Positions 1 to 12,700 of a DNA stretch of 64,000 bases are shown here, one piece after another. A program made the position numbers and the translations under genes. Position 1 is the stretch's first letter, and every line of letters starts with the position of its first letter. Source of the DNA: Luscinia megarhynchos (lineage: Eukaryota; Chordata; Aves; Passeriformes; Turdidae); contig CM067592.1 of NCBI GenBank assembly GCA_034336665.1, positions 35,157,889-35,221,888 of the forward strand. The letters run 5' to 3'. Under the pieces are notes generated by a model. It was given only the letters and a program-made list of their open reading frames with translations. It searched no databases and was not told the origin of the DNA.

Positions 1-3000
1 TTCCTCAGCTTTACTCTCTAATTTCAAAATACGTGTACAGCAAGTATCATCTGACATGCTGAGGACATCTCAGGATAATTAAATCACAACCCAAAAAAGA
101 GCAAGTTAACTAAATTACCTGCCAGCTGCCCTCAGGATTCAGACTGATGTACAAATGCAATAAATGCAATCTGTACAATTCCTGCCCACTAAACTACCAT
201 GCCTTAAAAAAAAATCCCCTCAAAAACTTCCAATTCATCCCTTCAATTCAAGCAGACTTTTTTGACTAGCACAATACCTCCAAGAGCAAAGCACAAAAGC
301 AAAAAGTTCCTTCCACTCACAACTGCAGTTTGCTTTCAGCTTTTCTTTGCACTCCAGCTCATTTTTAATTGTAGTTAACACAAGAAACGGTGAGTGTTGT
401 TTATTGTGTTGTTTCATCACATAGAACAAAATGCAAAGAAATAAGGATAGAGGTATTTGTAGAGAAATGACTGAATTTTCATCTTCATGCATATTACCAA
501 ATCATTCTATTTAGAGATAAATGGCAGGGATACACACAGTCCTTAATCTCCAATAATTCAGTAAAATTAGCCTTCCTTTGCAACATCTCTCATTGTACAT
601 TCACTGTAAAAGTATGAAGATCTGAAGAACAGAACAGAACTGAAATCAAGCAATTCCAAAAGAGTATAGCACACCTCTCCAAAAACACAATGAAAAGTCA
701 GATTTTAAGTAGAAGGAGAAAGATTTAACATTTACCACGTAAAATTTCCCTTTCCTACCAAAACGAGAAACATACATTTTCAGCTCTTTTCACTGTCTGG
801 GAAAATGTGCTGAGAAATATATTTGTCCTCAATACTATCATTAATTCAGAATTTTAGACACCAGGGAAGCAGTACTGTGGACATAAATCTTACCACTAAT
901 CTTGAAAACCTGTATTTAGTCAACAATCCAACTATTAGAAGACATGGTTCACATAAACCAGAAATCCATAAGAATGTTAATTTAGCAGCTATAGAATACT
1001 AAAAGATAAGTACTTGTTAGAAAGAATATGCAAAGCGAAAAAAAAACCCAAAAAAACTAAAGCAACACACCAAAAACTTACAGTCCAGGGCATATTTAAA
1101 TGCAACAAAACAAAAGAGTTCAGGAGTCAGACACCGCATCTTCATGTCCAAGTGGGTTTTTAACAGGCCATACATTTTTCTAACAAGCAGATCATTAACA
1201 GATCTCAGAACATACAAGGGTTAAAAAAACCTGGGTGCTATCAGAAGTGTCTGTCCTTTAGAAGGAAGTGAACATAATTTTCTCTTGGGTGAAAAAACAG
1301 CATAAGCATAACCATAGATAAAAAACATACAGCCTAAAGCATACACATATGAGTGGGGATTCCATAGTCCAATTTGAAAATTCTCTGTACCACTTGCAAC
1401 AAGACCCACTAAAACTCCACATCTAACGAAACAAATTCAATGTGTCACCATATCTGCACTCAAGAAAAGGGCTGACTGAAAATAAACCAGGCATACTACA
1501 CCAGTTTTCACTATTATATCTGTTCTGTACAGAAAACACAGGAGAAAAACATGAAGCAGGTGAGATACTCAAATGCTGCAGGTAGCAGGAAGCATCTAGC
1601 CAATCAAGACTAAAACATGAGATTGTTTTTTAGCTGTCAATGGAAAGGCAATTCCATGGGTTTATGGAATTTTAGGCTTGCTTCACTAAGATAAGCAAAG
1701 AAGTAATTTTAGAAAAAATGGACAAGTAACATGAACACAAAAAAACCCAAACACTGTAGAACACATTAAACGGAGACTAGGGAGTATGCATCAAAGCAGA
1801 CAGTATATGAAGCAGTGTGAATAAACTGGTAAAAACATTAAAAAAACCAAGCAACCCTTACCCACCTTCCCCCCGACAGTAATTTAGCTAAATTACCAGG
1901 ATACAAAGTACAGCAGCATACATAGCTTGAATAGTGCAACAACTAGAAATCAGCCACAGAAAATTTCTGATTGAACAAAAATAGGTTTCACTAGATTATG
2001 ACATTAATGCAAGGCATTAATAATGAAATATGTCATTGAAAGGTTATGAATAACTTGTTTAGAAGTAAAAACTTGGAGCCACTCAATTATGTGATTTTCA
2101 AAACCATTTTATCTAAATATGCCAAATTCTACGAAAGTCCGCAAGAATGTGTCAGACAGATTTTTGAGTACAAAGCCTGATCCTCACTGCACTAAAGTTA
2201 AATACACCACATTTGATATACAACAACCACTCATTGAGCCCTCACTTCACTAATCTTGTCAACACACCACCAACCTCAAGTACAACCAAGATTTAACAGG
2301 TTCTCACACTGTCAACAGACAGCTAAACCTGTTCCCAGAAGCACGGTGGAGAACCACAAAAACACATTCAGGATGCCTTTCCAAACTAAGCCTCCTGCTT
2401 TCTTGTTGTTATAGGAAAAGATCCGAAGACAATACACACTTTTTTTGCCTGTAATCTGGTAGCCTTTTAAGGATTTTTGAAAGACTGACATTACAAGATA
2501 TCAGTAGTTACTAACAGGAGTCCAAAGTCAAAGCAAACAGAAATGCATGAGTATATAACTTTCACCACAGCCTGACAACTTAGCATCCTAAAAGTAATAG
2601 TTTCTAAATGTTTCCTGAAAGTGCAAAATGAAAAATTAAACTTAGATTGGTAAACAGACATTATGTAACATGAACATTCACAGAAAGTGAAACATGTTAG
2701 ATAAGTTTCAAAATTATGTATATACCTAGATAGAGAAAAACTACTCTGATTGCAAGTTCCTGTTAAAGAGAAGTCAGGACTGACTTCCAAGTGTGAACAA
2801 GGAACAGGTTCTAACAGAGTGTTGAAAAAACTGTTAAGAGTCCTCTCTGCCTCATTCTCTCCAGAAAAACAGCTCAGTTAGTACCAGCATAGACTACTTG
2901 TCCAGGAATACCTAAACATTAATTGAGTATTTTCAGAAGTCATACATGCTCATGAGTCCACTGCACTGGTAAAGTTCAGGGTCAATGGTCTACAAAAGCC

Positions 3001-3712
3001 AAAATACTGAAATATTTCATGTATGCTGCTGAATTTATTTTCTTGAAACATCAATGAGTCACAGCATCACAAAACCATTTAATTTACTAATTGCTTCACC
3101 AATAACCAAAACTTTAAAATAAAAATAAGTTATTATGGAAACTCTTCTACATCTATGCACTATCTGCTCCACAACTGCTTCATCATTCTTTTGTTCTCCA
3201 GCTGCACTCACAGTTGTTCTAAATAGCTTGCTCCATTATGCAAGGTGTGGGTAATCTGTTGCTGAGTAACTGCTCCAGATACCCACTGTCATCAGTTGCA
3301 GATTCCCATGCCTGATAAAACAAGTGCCAGACAAGGAGTCTGCAAGTTTGCAATGCACATTTATCCTCAGTGTAGTGCAATTTTAGTTTTAATATATTTT
3401 TATCTAACACATTTTACCACTATTTACCATTAAGTTTGTAGTACCCTTAACTTCCCCCAAAAAGAATGAAATTTAAAAAACCCCTTAAAGTATACCTTCA
3501 ACAACCTTACCTGGGAAATAGGTATATTCACACCTGTTTTGGTGTGACAACTACCATTTGAGAGCTTTTATGCTGCAAATTTTACCTGGAGAAGTCTAAA
3601 ACACCCTTTTAGAAACAGACACTACCCCCTTTGTAATCCCTGTTCACTGACAAATATAATTCCATTCCCTCTAAACATTGCAGATGTTACCAAAATGTGA
3701 AAAGTTACTTAC
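1..3712 (-). other. TLE1: TLE1 intron 14 (partial)
   Basis: AT-rich intron beginning at the GTAAGT donor. I searched its reverse strand for the next exon (AYSFHV, PVPFPPDALIGPGIPR) and did not see it. No RNA gene or recognisable repeat stands out, and the ORFs here are short chance ORFs. Confidence 0.85.
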
Positions 3713-3789
3713 GGTTTTCCCCCAGGAATCCCTGCTAGATTTGGAGGGATTCCAGGTACTCTCATGTGAGGAGGAGGATCAAACCCAAC
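3713..3789 (-). CDS. TLE1: TLE1 exon 14 (residues 419-444, last codon split)
   Basis: This 77-nt exon encodes [20 protein letters not shown], then IPGGK and two bases (CC) of a Pro codon before a GTAAGT donor. The acceptor is TTGTTGTCAG. It is the last coding exon in the window. The expected continuation, AYSFHV and the WD40 repeats, is not found in 1-3712. Confidence 0.95.
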
Positions 3790-6700
3790 CTGACAACAAA
3801 AAGTGAATTAATCTCACGCTTAGAATTTCTCATCCATTTTTCAGCAAGTCTCTTTTCTCCACTCCCAAGAAATAAGGCTTTTAACCAAAAGGTGCCTTAT
3901 ACCACAGTATCAGATGACTCTCCACTGAGAGGCAGAACCCAGAGCATACTTCTGATAGAAGCACTCATATGGAGGCAGAGAATAATTTATCACACACTCA
4001 CAGCACGGAGCATAATCCAGCAGGCCTGGTTAGCAGGGAGAGCCCTCTGTCAGCCCTGGAATTAGTCCATGCCAGCACCATGCCACGCCAGTGCTCCTTG
4101 CTCCTGAGAGAACCAGCACTTACTCAGGCTGGCACACTGTGGTGCTGGAAAGCAGCTCTGGGCTCCAGCTAGACTCTCACTGCCTCCACAGCACTCTGTG
4201 TGGGCACAGCAGCTGAGAGATCTCTCACAGAGACACATTGTGGGGTGCAAACAAACGTCTCCACAGCTTAAAAAAAACTTCATTCTCTTTACATGCTGAA
4301 ATTCCACTGGATTTTTATATCATGAGTAAATTTATCATATAATCCAAGCAGAAATTTTGGACCGAAAAGACTTAGTTTTTCTTCTGAACATTGTACTAGA
4401 ATAAATATTGTTATTGCTTTAAAAGGAGGGTGTAGGCTATTTGAAATTCGTGTGTTTTCACATAAAAGTCCTGTTTGCCAGTTTGAAAAAAGTGGTCATA
4501 CAAACAATAAGAAGTTGACAGACATAAATTCAATTTTGCAAATTTACAAGTAGGCAAGTTGGTCTATGCAGAAAGCTGCCATCAAGCTCACGTTTGCAGA
4601 ATCAGGCCCCCAAGTTATTTTGTGTGACAGCCACCATAACTACCAAGTTCCATTTACTTACTACACTCACAACAGAAACTATTCTTAACACACCTGATCT
4701 CAGAGCTCCAAAATAGGTACTGATCAACTTCTCAGGTTGATTTTCACAAAAAAGCCACCACCAAAATACAGGGACAGAGACCCAGATAAAAACACTTTTA
4801 CATACTTCAAGATTAATTTGCTATGTTTATATGGGACACAAATGTGGTTCAGCAACAAAAAAGCAGATGTCCACAACTACAGTGAATTACTTTGTGCCTA
4901 TCAGAACTACTTTATCATTTACAGCAGCATAAAATAATTTTTAGGCGTTTATTCATCAGTTAAAGCCCTGACGAACGTGAAGGACAAAAAGAAAACATAC
5001 ATTAATACACTGAGATTCTTTGTTTTCAAGGTGCAGATTTGTTTCTTCTGCCACACAGCAAAGTGAAGCATGCAGTGAAGCACGCAGTGAAGCTGTCAAG
5101 CCTCTGGCACTGCTATGAGTTGGGGATTCTGCAGTGCTAAATGAAGCATGTAGCTTTTCTCAGTGAACCACAGCTCACGGGACTGAGACTGAATACAACG
5201 CATGCCTACCATAGGAGATCTTCCATAGGCAACCACGGCAGCTGCAGCAGCAGCAGCACTCATCTGGGGTGACATATTGTGCAGGCTGGCATAGGCTGCC
5301 CCTGGGCTGGTTAGCTCTCCGTTCATGCCAGCATGAGGTACCATTCCAAACGGGGCAGGGTACGGCCCTGGAACCGCCAGCGGGGTCCGCAAACCTGCAG
5401 CTGCAGAGGAACGAAGTTAACTGGGGTTATTTATGTACTCCTGCGTACAGGAAAGAAGCCCTTTTTTCTTTCCCCTAAAACACCTCGCCTACCCCTCACA
5501 CACTGTCAAGAAACATTGCCATAATCTGTCAGTACCACCAGCTCTTTTCAGTGTAAATAAGATCTACTGGAGTCTGAACTTGCTGATTACTTCTAGCAAT
5601 CTCTTCTAGCATTACCAATTTCCATTTCTGTAATATTCCCCTGTTTACATTAATCTCTACTTTGCCAAATTAAGCAGTAAAGCTGACAGACATGGTTTAC
5701 ACAGCTCATGTCTGAAGCAACTGTGTGTACCAGCCTGAATAGCAAAAGTAAACTTCCCCCGGCATTTGTCAAGCTGTGCACTGCAGCAAATATTAGTAGA
5801 CTCAGACAAAGACTGTGGAAGAGATTGCATGCAGAATAAGTACCAGAAACTTCTGAGAAGTCTTTTTATACTGCATTCAGTCTCTGGATTATTTGCAAAA
5901 AACGATAAAGACAAAAGTAAACAAAGAAGACTAAGAGACGGAAAGATATTCAAACTCCTGATAATCCAAACATCTGCTTCTCATCAAGCCCTCTCTTGAT
6001 ACCAAGAACAAAGCAATATATTTAGTTAACAGTCACATGTGTAAAAAAAGATTAATTTTGGAACCATAAAAACACATGAGGTAATGCATTTACCAGCTTG
6101 GTTAACCAGAGGGTCCATTGTTGGAGGTTTGCCAAGGCCTGGACGGAGTCCTGGAGTTGCACTAGTGCCTGGGGTTGGCACATCACCTCGAGGAGTTGGT
6201 GTGCTGGATTTCAGAACAGGCGTGCTGGCTTTTTCATGCTGGTATCATTAAACAAATTAAATGAGTATTATTTTTAATCCAGGCCATATTATACAATTTA
6301 TCACAACAGCAGCTGGGATGCTGGGCACCTACTACCCAGTCCCTCAGCCAATTTTCATAAATCCACACAATGCTGACAACATTAACTCGTGAGAGAGAAA
6401 TGTTGACCTTTTTGACTGCTGCCAAAATTAAAATAAGAAACGCAGAAAGTTATTTTTCCTCTTCTACTGACATAAAAAAAAATGCCTGAGCTCATTTTTT
6501 TCTTCAAGAAAATACAGTATGCATTACCAAACTATTTTAGTTTGAAATCATTAATATCTTAATTATTAGACACAAAAAAAAAACTAACTACAAAAACAAA
6601 ATACCACCATAGTTGATAGTATCAAAAAAAACATGATACAGAAGTTACAGAGAATCAGATCATTATTAGTGATACTACCAGAAAAAGTTTGCAAGGATTA

Positions 6701-9700
6701 ACAGCTTCTTTAGAAGAGCTTATCAAAAGCCTGAAGAACTTAGTGACTATATACAGGCCATGTTAAACCGTAAGTTATTGCTCCCAAAAAAACCTCAAAC
6801 CAATGCTTAAGCAACTCTTGCTCATTGAAATAAATTTGCAACTCGTTTGACAGAAATGTAGGAAATGAGAAATCACAACAAGGGACAAAATACTGCTGAG
6901 GAGGAAAGCTCAATACTACTTTAAAGATCTGGAAAAACAGTAGCATATTTCAGCTTCAAATGTTTAATGCCAGACAATTTGTGCCACAAGTAGTTACAGA
7001 AGAGGGGAAAGTTAGATTTTACAAGAAAGAAGACTATCCAGACCACAGCCTGCAACCTACCAGACCCATTTCTTTGGATTTGAGGGAAGTGGAACTCCCT
7101 GAAGAGGCCGTGGATGCTGGACTGCTGGAAGCATCCTTCTTCAGTAGGCGGGTTTTATCTATACCATTTTCACGTGGTGAATGAGTGGGACTTGCCCTTG
7201 GGGAAGAAGGATCCTGAAACAATGGGAAGGGAAGAACAGCATAGAACCATGTCATAGACTTGTACACAGATACTACTAAGAAGTCTATGGGGGGAAAAAA
7301 AAAAACCAACAGAAAAACTAGAAGAATTGAAGCAGTAAGTACAAATGACATGATGTTATATTATCTTTGTAGGAAAAATCTGAAATCCCTTCATCAGCCT
7401 AGAGAAGTAAGTAAAGTCATATAATAAGCAATCTGTTTTTATTTTACACTGCATGTAATCATAATTGTTTTCAAGCACAGAGCTTGCAAAGCATACCTAA
7501 GTACAAACTAAAGCAAGTGTGGAAAATGTGGTAAGAGCAAGGAAGACCAACAGAAACTGCAGTAACTTGCTACTGTTTTTAGCATGTATGTTCTCCATGT
7601 TCTGCAAGTTTCGATAAATATTTCAATAACCTCTTTTAGGTGATAAAGACCTTGCTCATCTCTACCTTCAGAAGTAGAGGTAGACACATGCCTTCACAGA
7701 TTTCACAGAGTATTTTGAGCTGGAAGAGACACACAAGGATCATCGACTCCAACTCTTAAGTGGAATGGCCCATACTGGGATCTTTCTATGCCGTAACAGC
7801 TGTCATATTTTTGCTAAACACCATCTGCAATTGCCTTGCCACTTACATCTACAGGAAAGTTGAAATCACCTCTCAGGTGATTATTCTTCTCTGTTCCAGA
7901 GGCACTCTGTGCACTTACTTTAACTCAAAATAGGCAGCCCCATGAGTTAGAATGCTATCAGAGCTCTCTGCAGGTTCTCCACGCTCCTTTGGTTCATAAG
8001 AATAGCACCAGGGAGAAATCACACCTCACAAAAGTCTACTGACTGATTATTAAGCAGTTTCATTGTAAGCAGACCTTCTGAAAGGATTAGTAAAATCACT
8101 AGTTGGACACCTATATTTCTATATGGCTATATTGGGCTCCTCAAGCTACTGAGGGCACCTCTCTACCAGCTTCTCTCCCTGTGATTTTCACAGACCTGAA
8201 GAACCTCACTACCATATTCAGGCTTCCTAGATCTGTGTCTTATATGAAATAAAAGATGAACAAATGGGAGCACCCATTCCTTTACCTTGATGCCATTATG
8301 AAATCTTAGCCCTGGGAAAAAAAGTGTCTACAATCTCTGGAAAATCTTGTAAACTAACTTCATTCTAAAAAAACCCCAACATTTCTGGAAAATGTCTTTC
8401 AGATAGGAGATTAAAATACAAGGAATTTTTAATGTATATTTTTTAGTAACTATGAAATACAACACTAGATAATATCTTCCTTTTTCAAAGCAGTAGTTTG
8501 AAAACCTCAGCCTTGTACAAACACTTCACCACAACCCTCTACACTACAGAGCAGCTGTGAAGTGTCAGAATGTTAACTGTGGAGAGAATAGACCCAGACA
8601 GAGCAGCAGAAGAAAAAACTGAGAAGGCAACCAGATAAAACTCAGAGGAAGACACAGCACTAATAAAAAGGAGAAGTGAATACTTTAACATATCCACATA
8701 GAGGATTATTTTTCTTCTAACAACTAAATGTACTTTTCCTTTCACCTTTGGGCAAATGTCAAGACTACAAAAATGAAAAAAGTTACCTCATTGGATACAT
8801 CTACAACCAAGTTATCGTCACTCTTGTCCCCATCACTGTCCTATTAAAAATAAATAAATATAGTGTTCATTTCAATTAGTACAGTAAGAGCCCACACAGA
8901 AAGACTATGCATCTACTCAGATATTTTTTGTTTTTCCCAAACAAAAAACAAACAGCCCTTCATTAAGTTATTAGCAATAGGGAGAACAATTAAAACAGAA
9001 ACATAACACCTTTTTTCTGCTACAGTAATTGAAAGATGGGGATCTCACCATCAGTGCAAGATGGTCCAAAACCCCTCCTTATTACTATCATAAGCAGTGT
9101 TACCACTACTCCTAAAAGAGAAAGGTACTCTGTTCATACACTAATTTTGTGTTAATTTAGAGAAAGCACTGCTTGTGCATACCTGGAAAAACACCAAAAA
9201 AACAGATCCCATGAAAATTGAGCTTTTTGGCATGTATGATGAATCATCTTCCTTGAAGTGATAGTAACATTTTTTCCCTTTTTTCAGAAAGGCAAGTTTT
9301 GAAATCAAAAGTTCTGGGAAGAAAAAACTTCAGAAATGCCAAGGCATTTCAACATTTCCAAAGCAAAATACTTGGACATTCCTAAAAAGAAATGTTCTAC
9401 CAGCTTGTCAAGATGCATTTTACCTGTTTCACTTAGATTTATGTTCACCTGAGCTGGCCTACTAATGACTGCTGTCACTGTAGTGCCTCCTGGTCCCTCT
9501 CCCCACACAGGACAGGATATCCCAGCAGACACATCTGATACACAGAGGTCTAGTGATTTCCACAGTACCACAGAGTATTTCAATCAGAAGGTGAGTCTTT
9601 ACTCAAAATCAAACAAAGAAATTAAGTGAATGTCAAAATTTTAATTTTTTTGCAGGAACAAGTTTGACATTTCTAACAAAAGTACTTTTAGTTAAAAAGC

Positions 9701-12700
9701 TTCTGCACAAATAAACCAGACATACAAGATTGCTCAACTGTCCTCCATCCCTGGCTTCCAAAGTGTCTGAGATTTCACACATAACACTAGATCCTTCCTC
9801 TCACTTTAGGCCACAATGCTTTAAAAGACCAAAACGAAACAAAGCCACCCAAAACTAACCAAACAAAAAAAACCCAAACCAACCAATCTCAATAAAAAAA
9901 CAAACCCTAATCAACAAGTAGTCTCAACCCTTTTCTTCTGTTAACAGGTGAATCTATCTCCAAGAAATACCACAAAGATATCAGGGATCCACGAGTGCCA
10001 CTGGACACAGAATGGTCACTCAGGCAGCTATCCAATCAACAGGTGCAAACGAAGGACAGGAGAGCTTTAGCTCCAGTTATCTGCCACCTCTTGAGAAGTA
10101 TGAAGCACCCAGAGTGCTGGGACAGTGGGGGAGATGGGGACACTTGTTTGACAGAAATGCCCCTCTGGAGGAGAGCAAAATTAGTTGAAAAGCAATGTTT
10201 AAGTGAACCCCACTGACTTTGTCATCTTAATAAACAGAAATTTCCAGGGATTACCAAAGACATCGGCTGTAACTTCTACTAATATCAGACTTTATTAATA
10301 AAGTCACACACTGAAACTACATAGGTACTAATATGAAAATTAGTCAAAAGTTAAAAATGGAAAAAAAAAAAAATTACTTTTCATACTTACTCCAAAAGCT
10401 ACAGGCCCTACAACTCATTTATTTCCCTTTTGAAAAAAGCAGTATTTCCTTGTCTCTACAAGGGATTCATCTAAAACTATCTCAAAATCAGCAGCTCTGT
10501 ATTTGCTTAATCAGTGGACCATAAAAAAAAAAAAAAACCATCGTCAAGATCAGAATAAATCTGGAACTTTCAAATACCCTTGCTTTGCTCCATTGTTTAA
10601 TTTGATGCTGCTTTTAGCTGTAAAATCCATTTCAAACAAACAGCGGGTAGAAACATATTTAAAATGTGAGTTAAAAACTGCTTCTACTGTGCAATAGCAT
10701 CCTTTACATTTCTTTACGGTAGAAACACAAGAAAAACAAGTATAAATTAAGCTTTTTCTTCCTTTTTATATCAAGTGCAGCTTAAGAATGCTCAATCTTC
10801 AAATATTTAAAATGAAAAATGCCAATAGAGTATAACACCCTTAAAGTTAAGGGAGTAATATGGGGAAGTTTGCCAAATCTTTTTGTAATCAAAACATTAT
10901 TATTAGAAAGTGATGGAAATACGACTTGTAAAACCATTAACAGCACTAAAATATCTAATAGCTGCTCAAAGATATTATCCAAGTGGAGAGAAATTAAAAC
11001 TACCCTACCAAATACTGAGAAAATAAAATGGCCCCTAATTTTCTCATGGGTTTCAGTAATCAAGAACTAATTGGTGATCTGAATCACATAAACCAGAGAA
11101 TTTACCACATTACTGCTATGTCAAAGTACAGTATGTCCTATTAGATCCAAATATTGCTTTTCAATACTCTCTCACACCAGTCCTAGTCTTAGGCCTGTTC
11201 AAGTGCCATCCTGTGTTTTGGCTGAGCATCTAGACTTGAAGTTGAAAGCCTATATGACCCTTCTGATGCTCACATTCATTGTTGTACTGAAGTGTCTCTT
11301 TGAAATCAAAAAACAAGCAAGCTAGTAAAAAAATGCAGAACACAAAACTCTGAACTTTCAACACTTCAATTTGCTTTCTGCTGAAATTGCCATATCAGCC
11401 AAAACTAAACTTCAGTAAGTTGGGACAGCCTGACAGCATATGCCATTTGTAATGGTAATTGACTCTCAGCATGGTAATAGCTACTTATCATTAAAATTTA
11501 CCAAACCTCTCTCAATAACAAAATCCTCCATTTCAAACAAACCTGCAGTTTCTAGAGTAGTCCAGAAAGAATGTCATTCAAACTCTGAAAAATGCCCCAG
11601 AGCACAGTGAATCCCAAAGAACTATTCCTATTGAGGACTATTACTCCACAATATCCCAAACTACTGAGTCACTTCTCTTCCCACAGTCTGAATCTTGTGT
11701 CTCCCTGGCACGTATATTCATGTACTACTTCAGCCAGAAAAAAGTTGCTTTGTGCTTCACAGCTCTTTTACTCCTCATACAAGCACAGTATGTGCAAATA
11801 AATTAATCATTTCCTTGACACAGATTTGCTTACATAGTGGCTGGAATCCTTATCATCCACCTTTCTTTTTTTGATGTCATTGGCATATTCAGGGCCATTC
11901 CTGCGTTTATCTGTGCTTCGTAGACTGTCAGGGACCAACAGAGAATTACTCTGTAAAGACAAAAAACAAGGTCAATCCAAAACTCCTTTTATGATTCCTT
12001 CATATATTCTTAAAAACTCAAACTGATGTGATAGATGCTTTAGAAATGTGATGCCTACTTAGTCTTTAATTCAATTTAATTCAAAACAAAGTCCTCCAGG
12101 CAAATATGTACAGCTTCATGCATTCTAAGAAGCTTGGCTTTTCATTGTTGAACTTATCAAAAGTTTAGCTCACTTGTCAGTCACCATTTATTTAACTAAT
12201 TAATTCGACTCAATTTATTGTTCAGGAGAAAAGGCAGGCTTGCAGTTTATGAATGAGCAAGTAACAGCGATTTCATTATTTTTTTAATATTCAGATTCCA
12301 TGTAATAAAAGAGATTTACTACACAATCTGATTGATCAGTTACTTTTAGAACATCACAGATTGATGAGGCTTTGGTATGGACAGATAAATAGCAGCTTGC
12401 CTTTAATGACTAAAATAACAAGTATTTGCTGAATAAGGTTATGCAGTAAACAATTGTTAGCTGGAGTAAACTCTAATTGGATTCCTTCAACAAATGTATT
12501 GCAAACAAAGATCAAATATTTTTACTTCCAGCATAACATTCAACATAGTGTGAAATTAAGGCTAAAGTGTTGCTTAATCAGACTTGATCTGAAAAACTTC
12601 GGCCAACACACACACAGACACAAAAGACAAAAGCAAAGACTAATCTTTTCCTCAAACTACATGGACTGCTTTCATTCATGCTAAGTTATGCTAAGTACAA

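Noticed and set aside
1..3712. WD40 exons of TLE1
   Set aside because: Looked for AYSFHV, PDALIGPGIPR and HARQINTLNHG coding text on the minus strand; none is present, so they lie beyond the window.
5096..5392. 98-codon minus ORF reading beyond exon 13
   Set aside because: The last 35 or so codons are intron read-through past the GTAGGC donor; only 5210-5400 is exon.
7034..7351. 105-codon minus ORF around exon 11
   Set aside because: The N-terminal part is intron 11-side read-in and the tail is intron; the exon is bounded by TTTCAG and GTAGGT.
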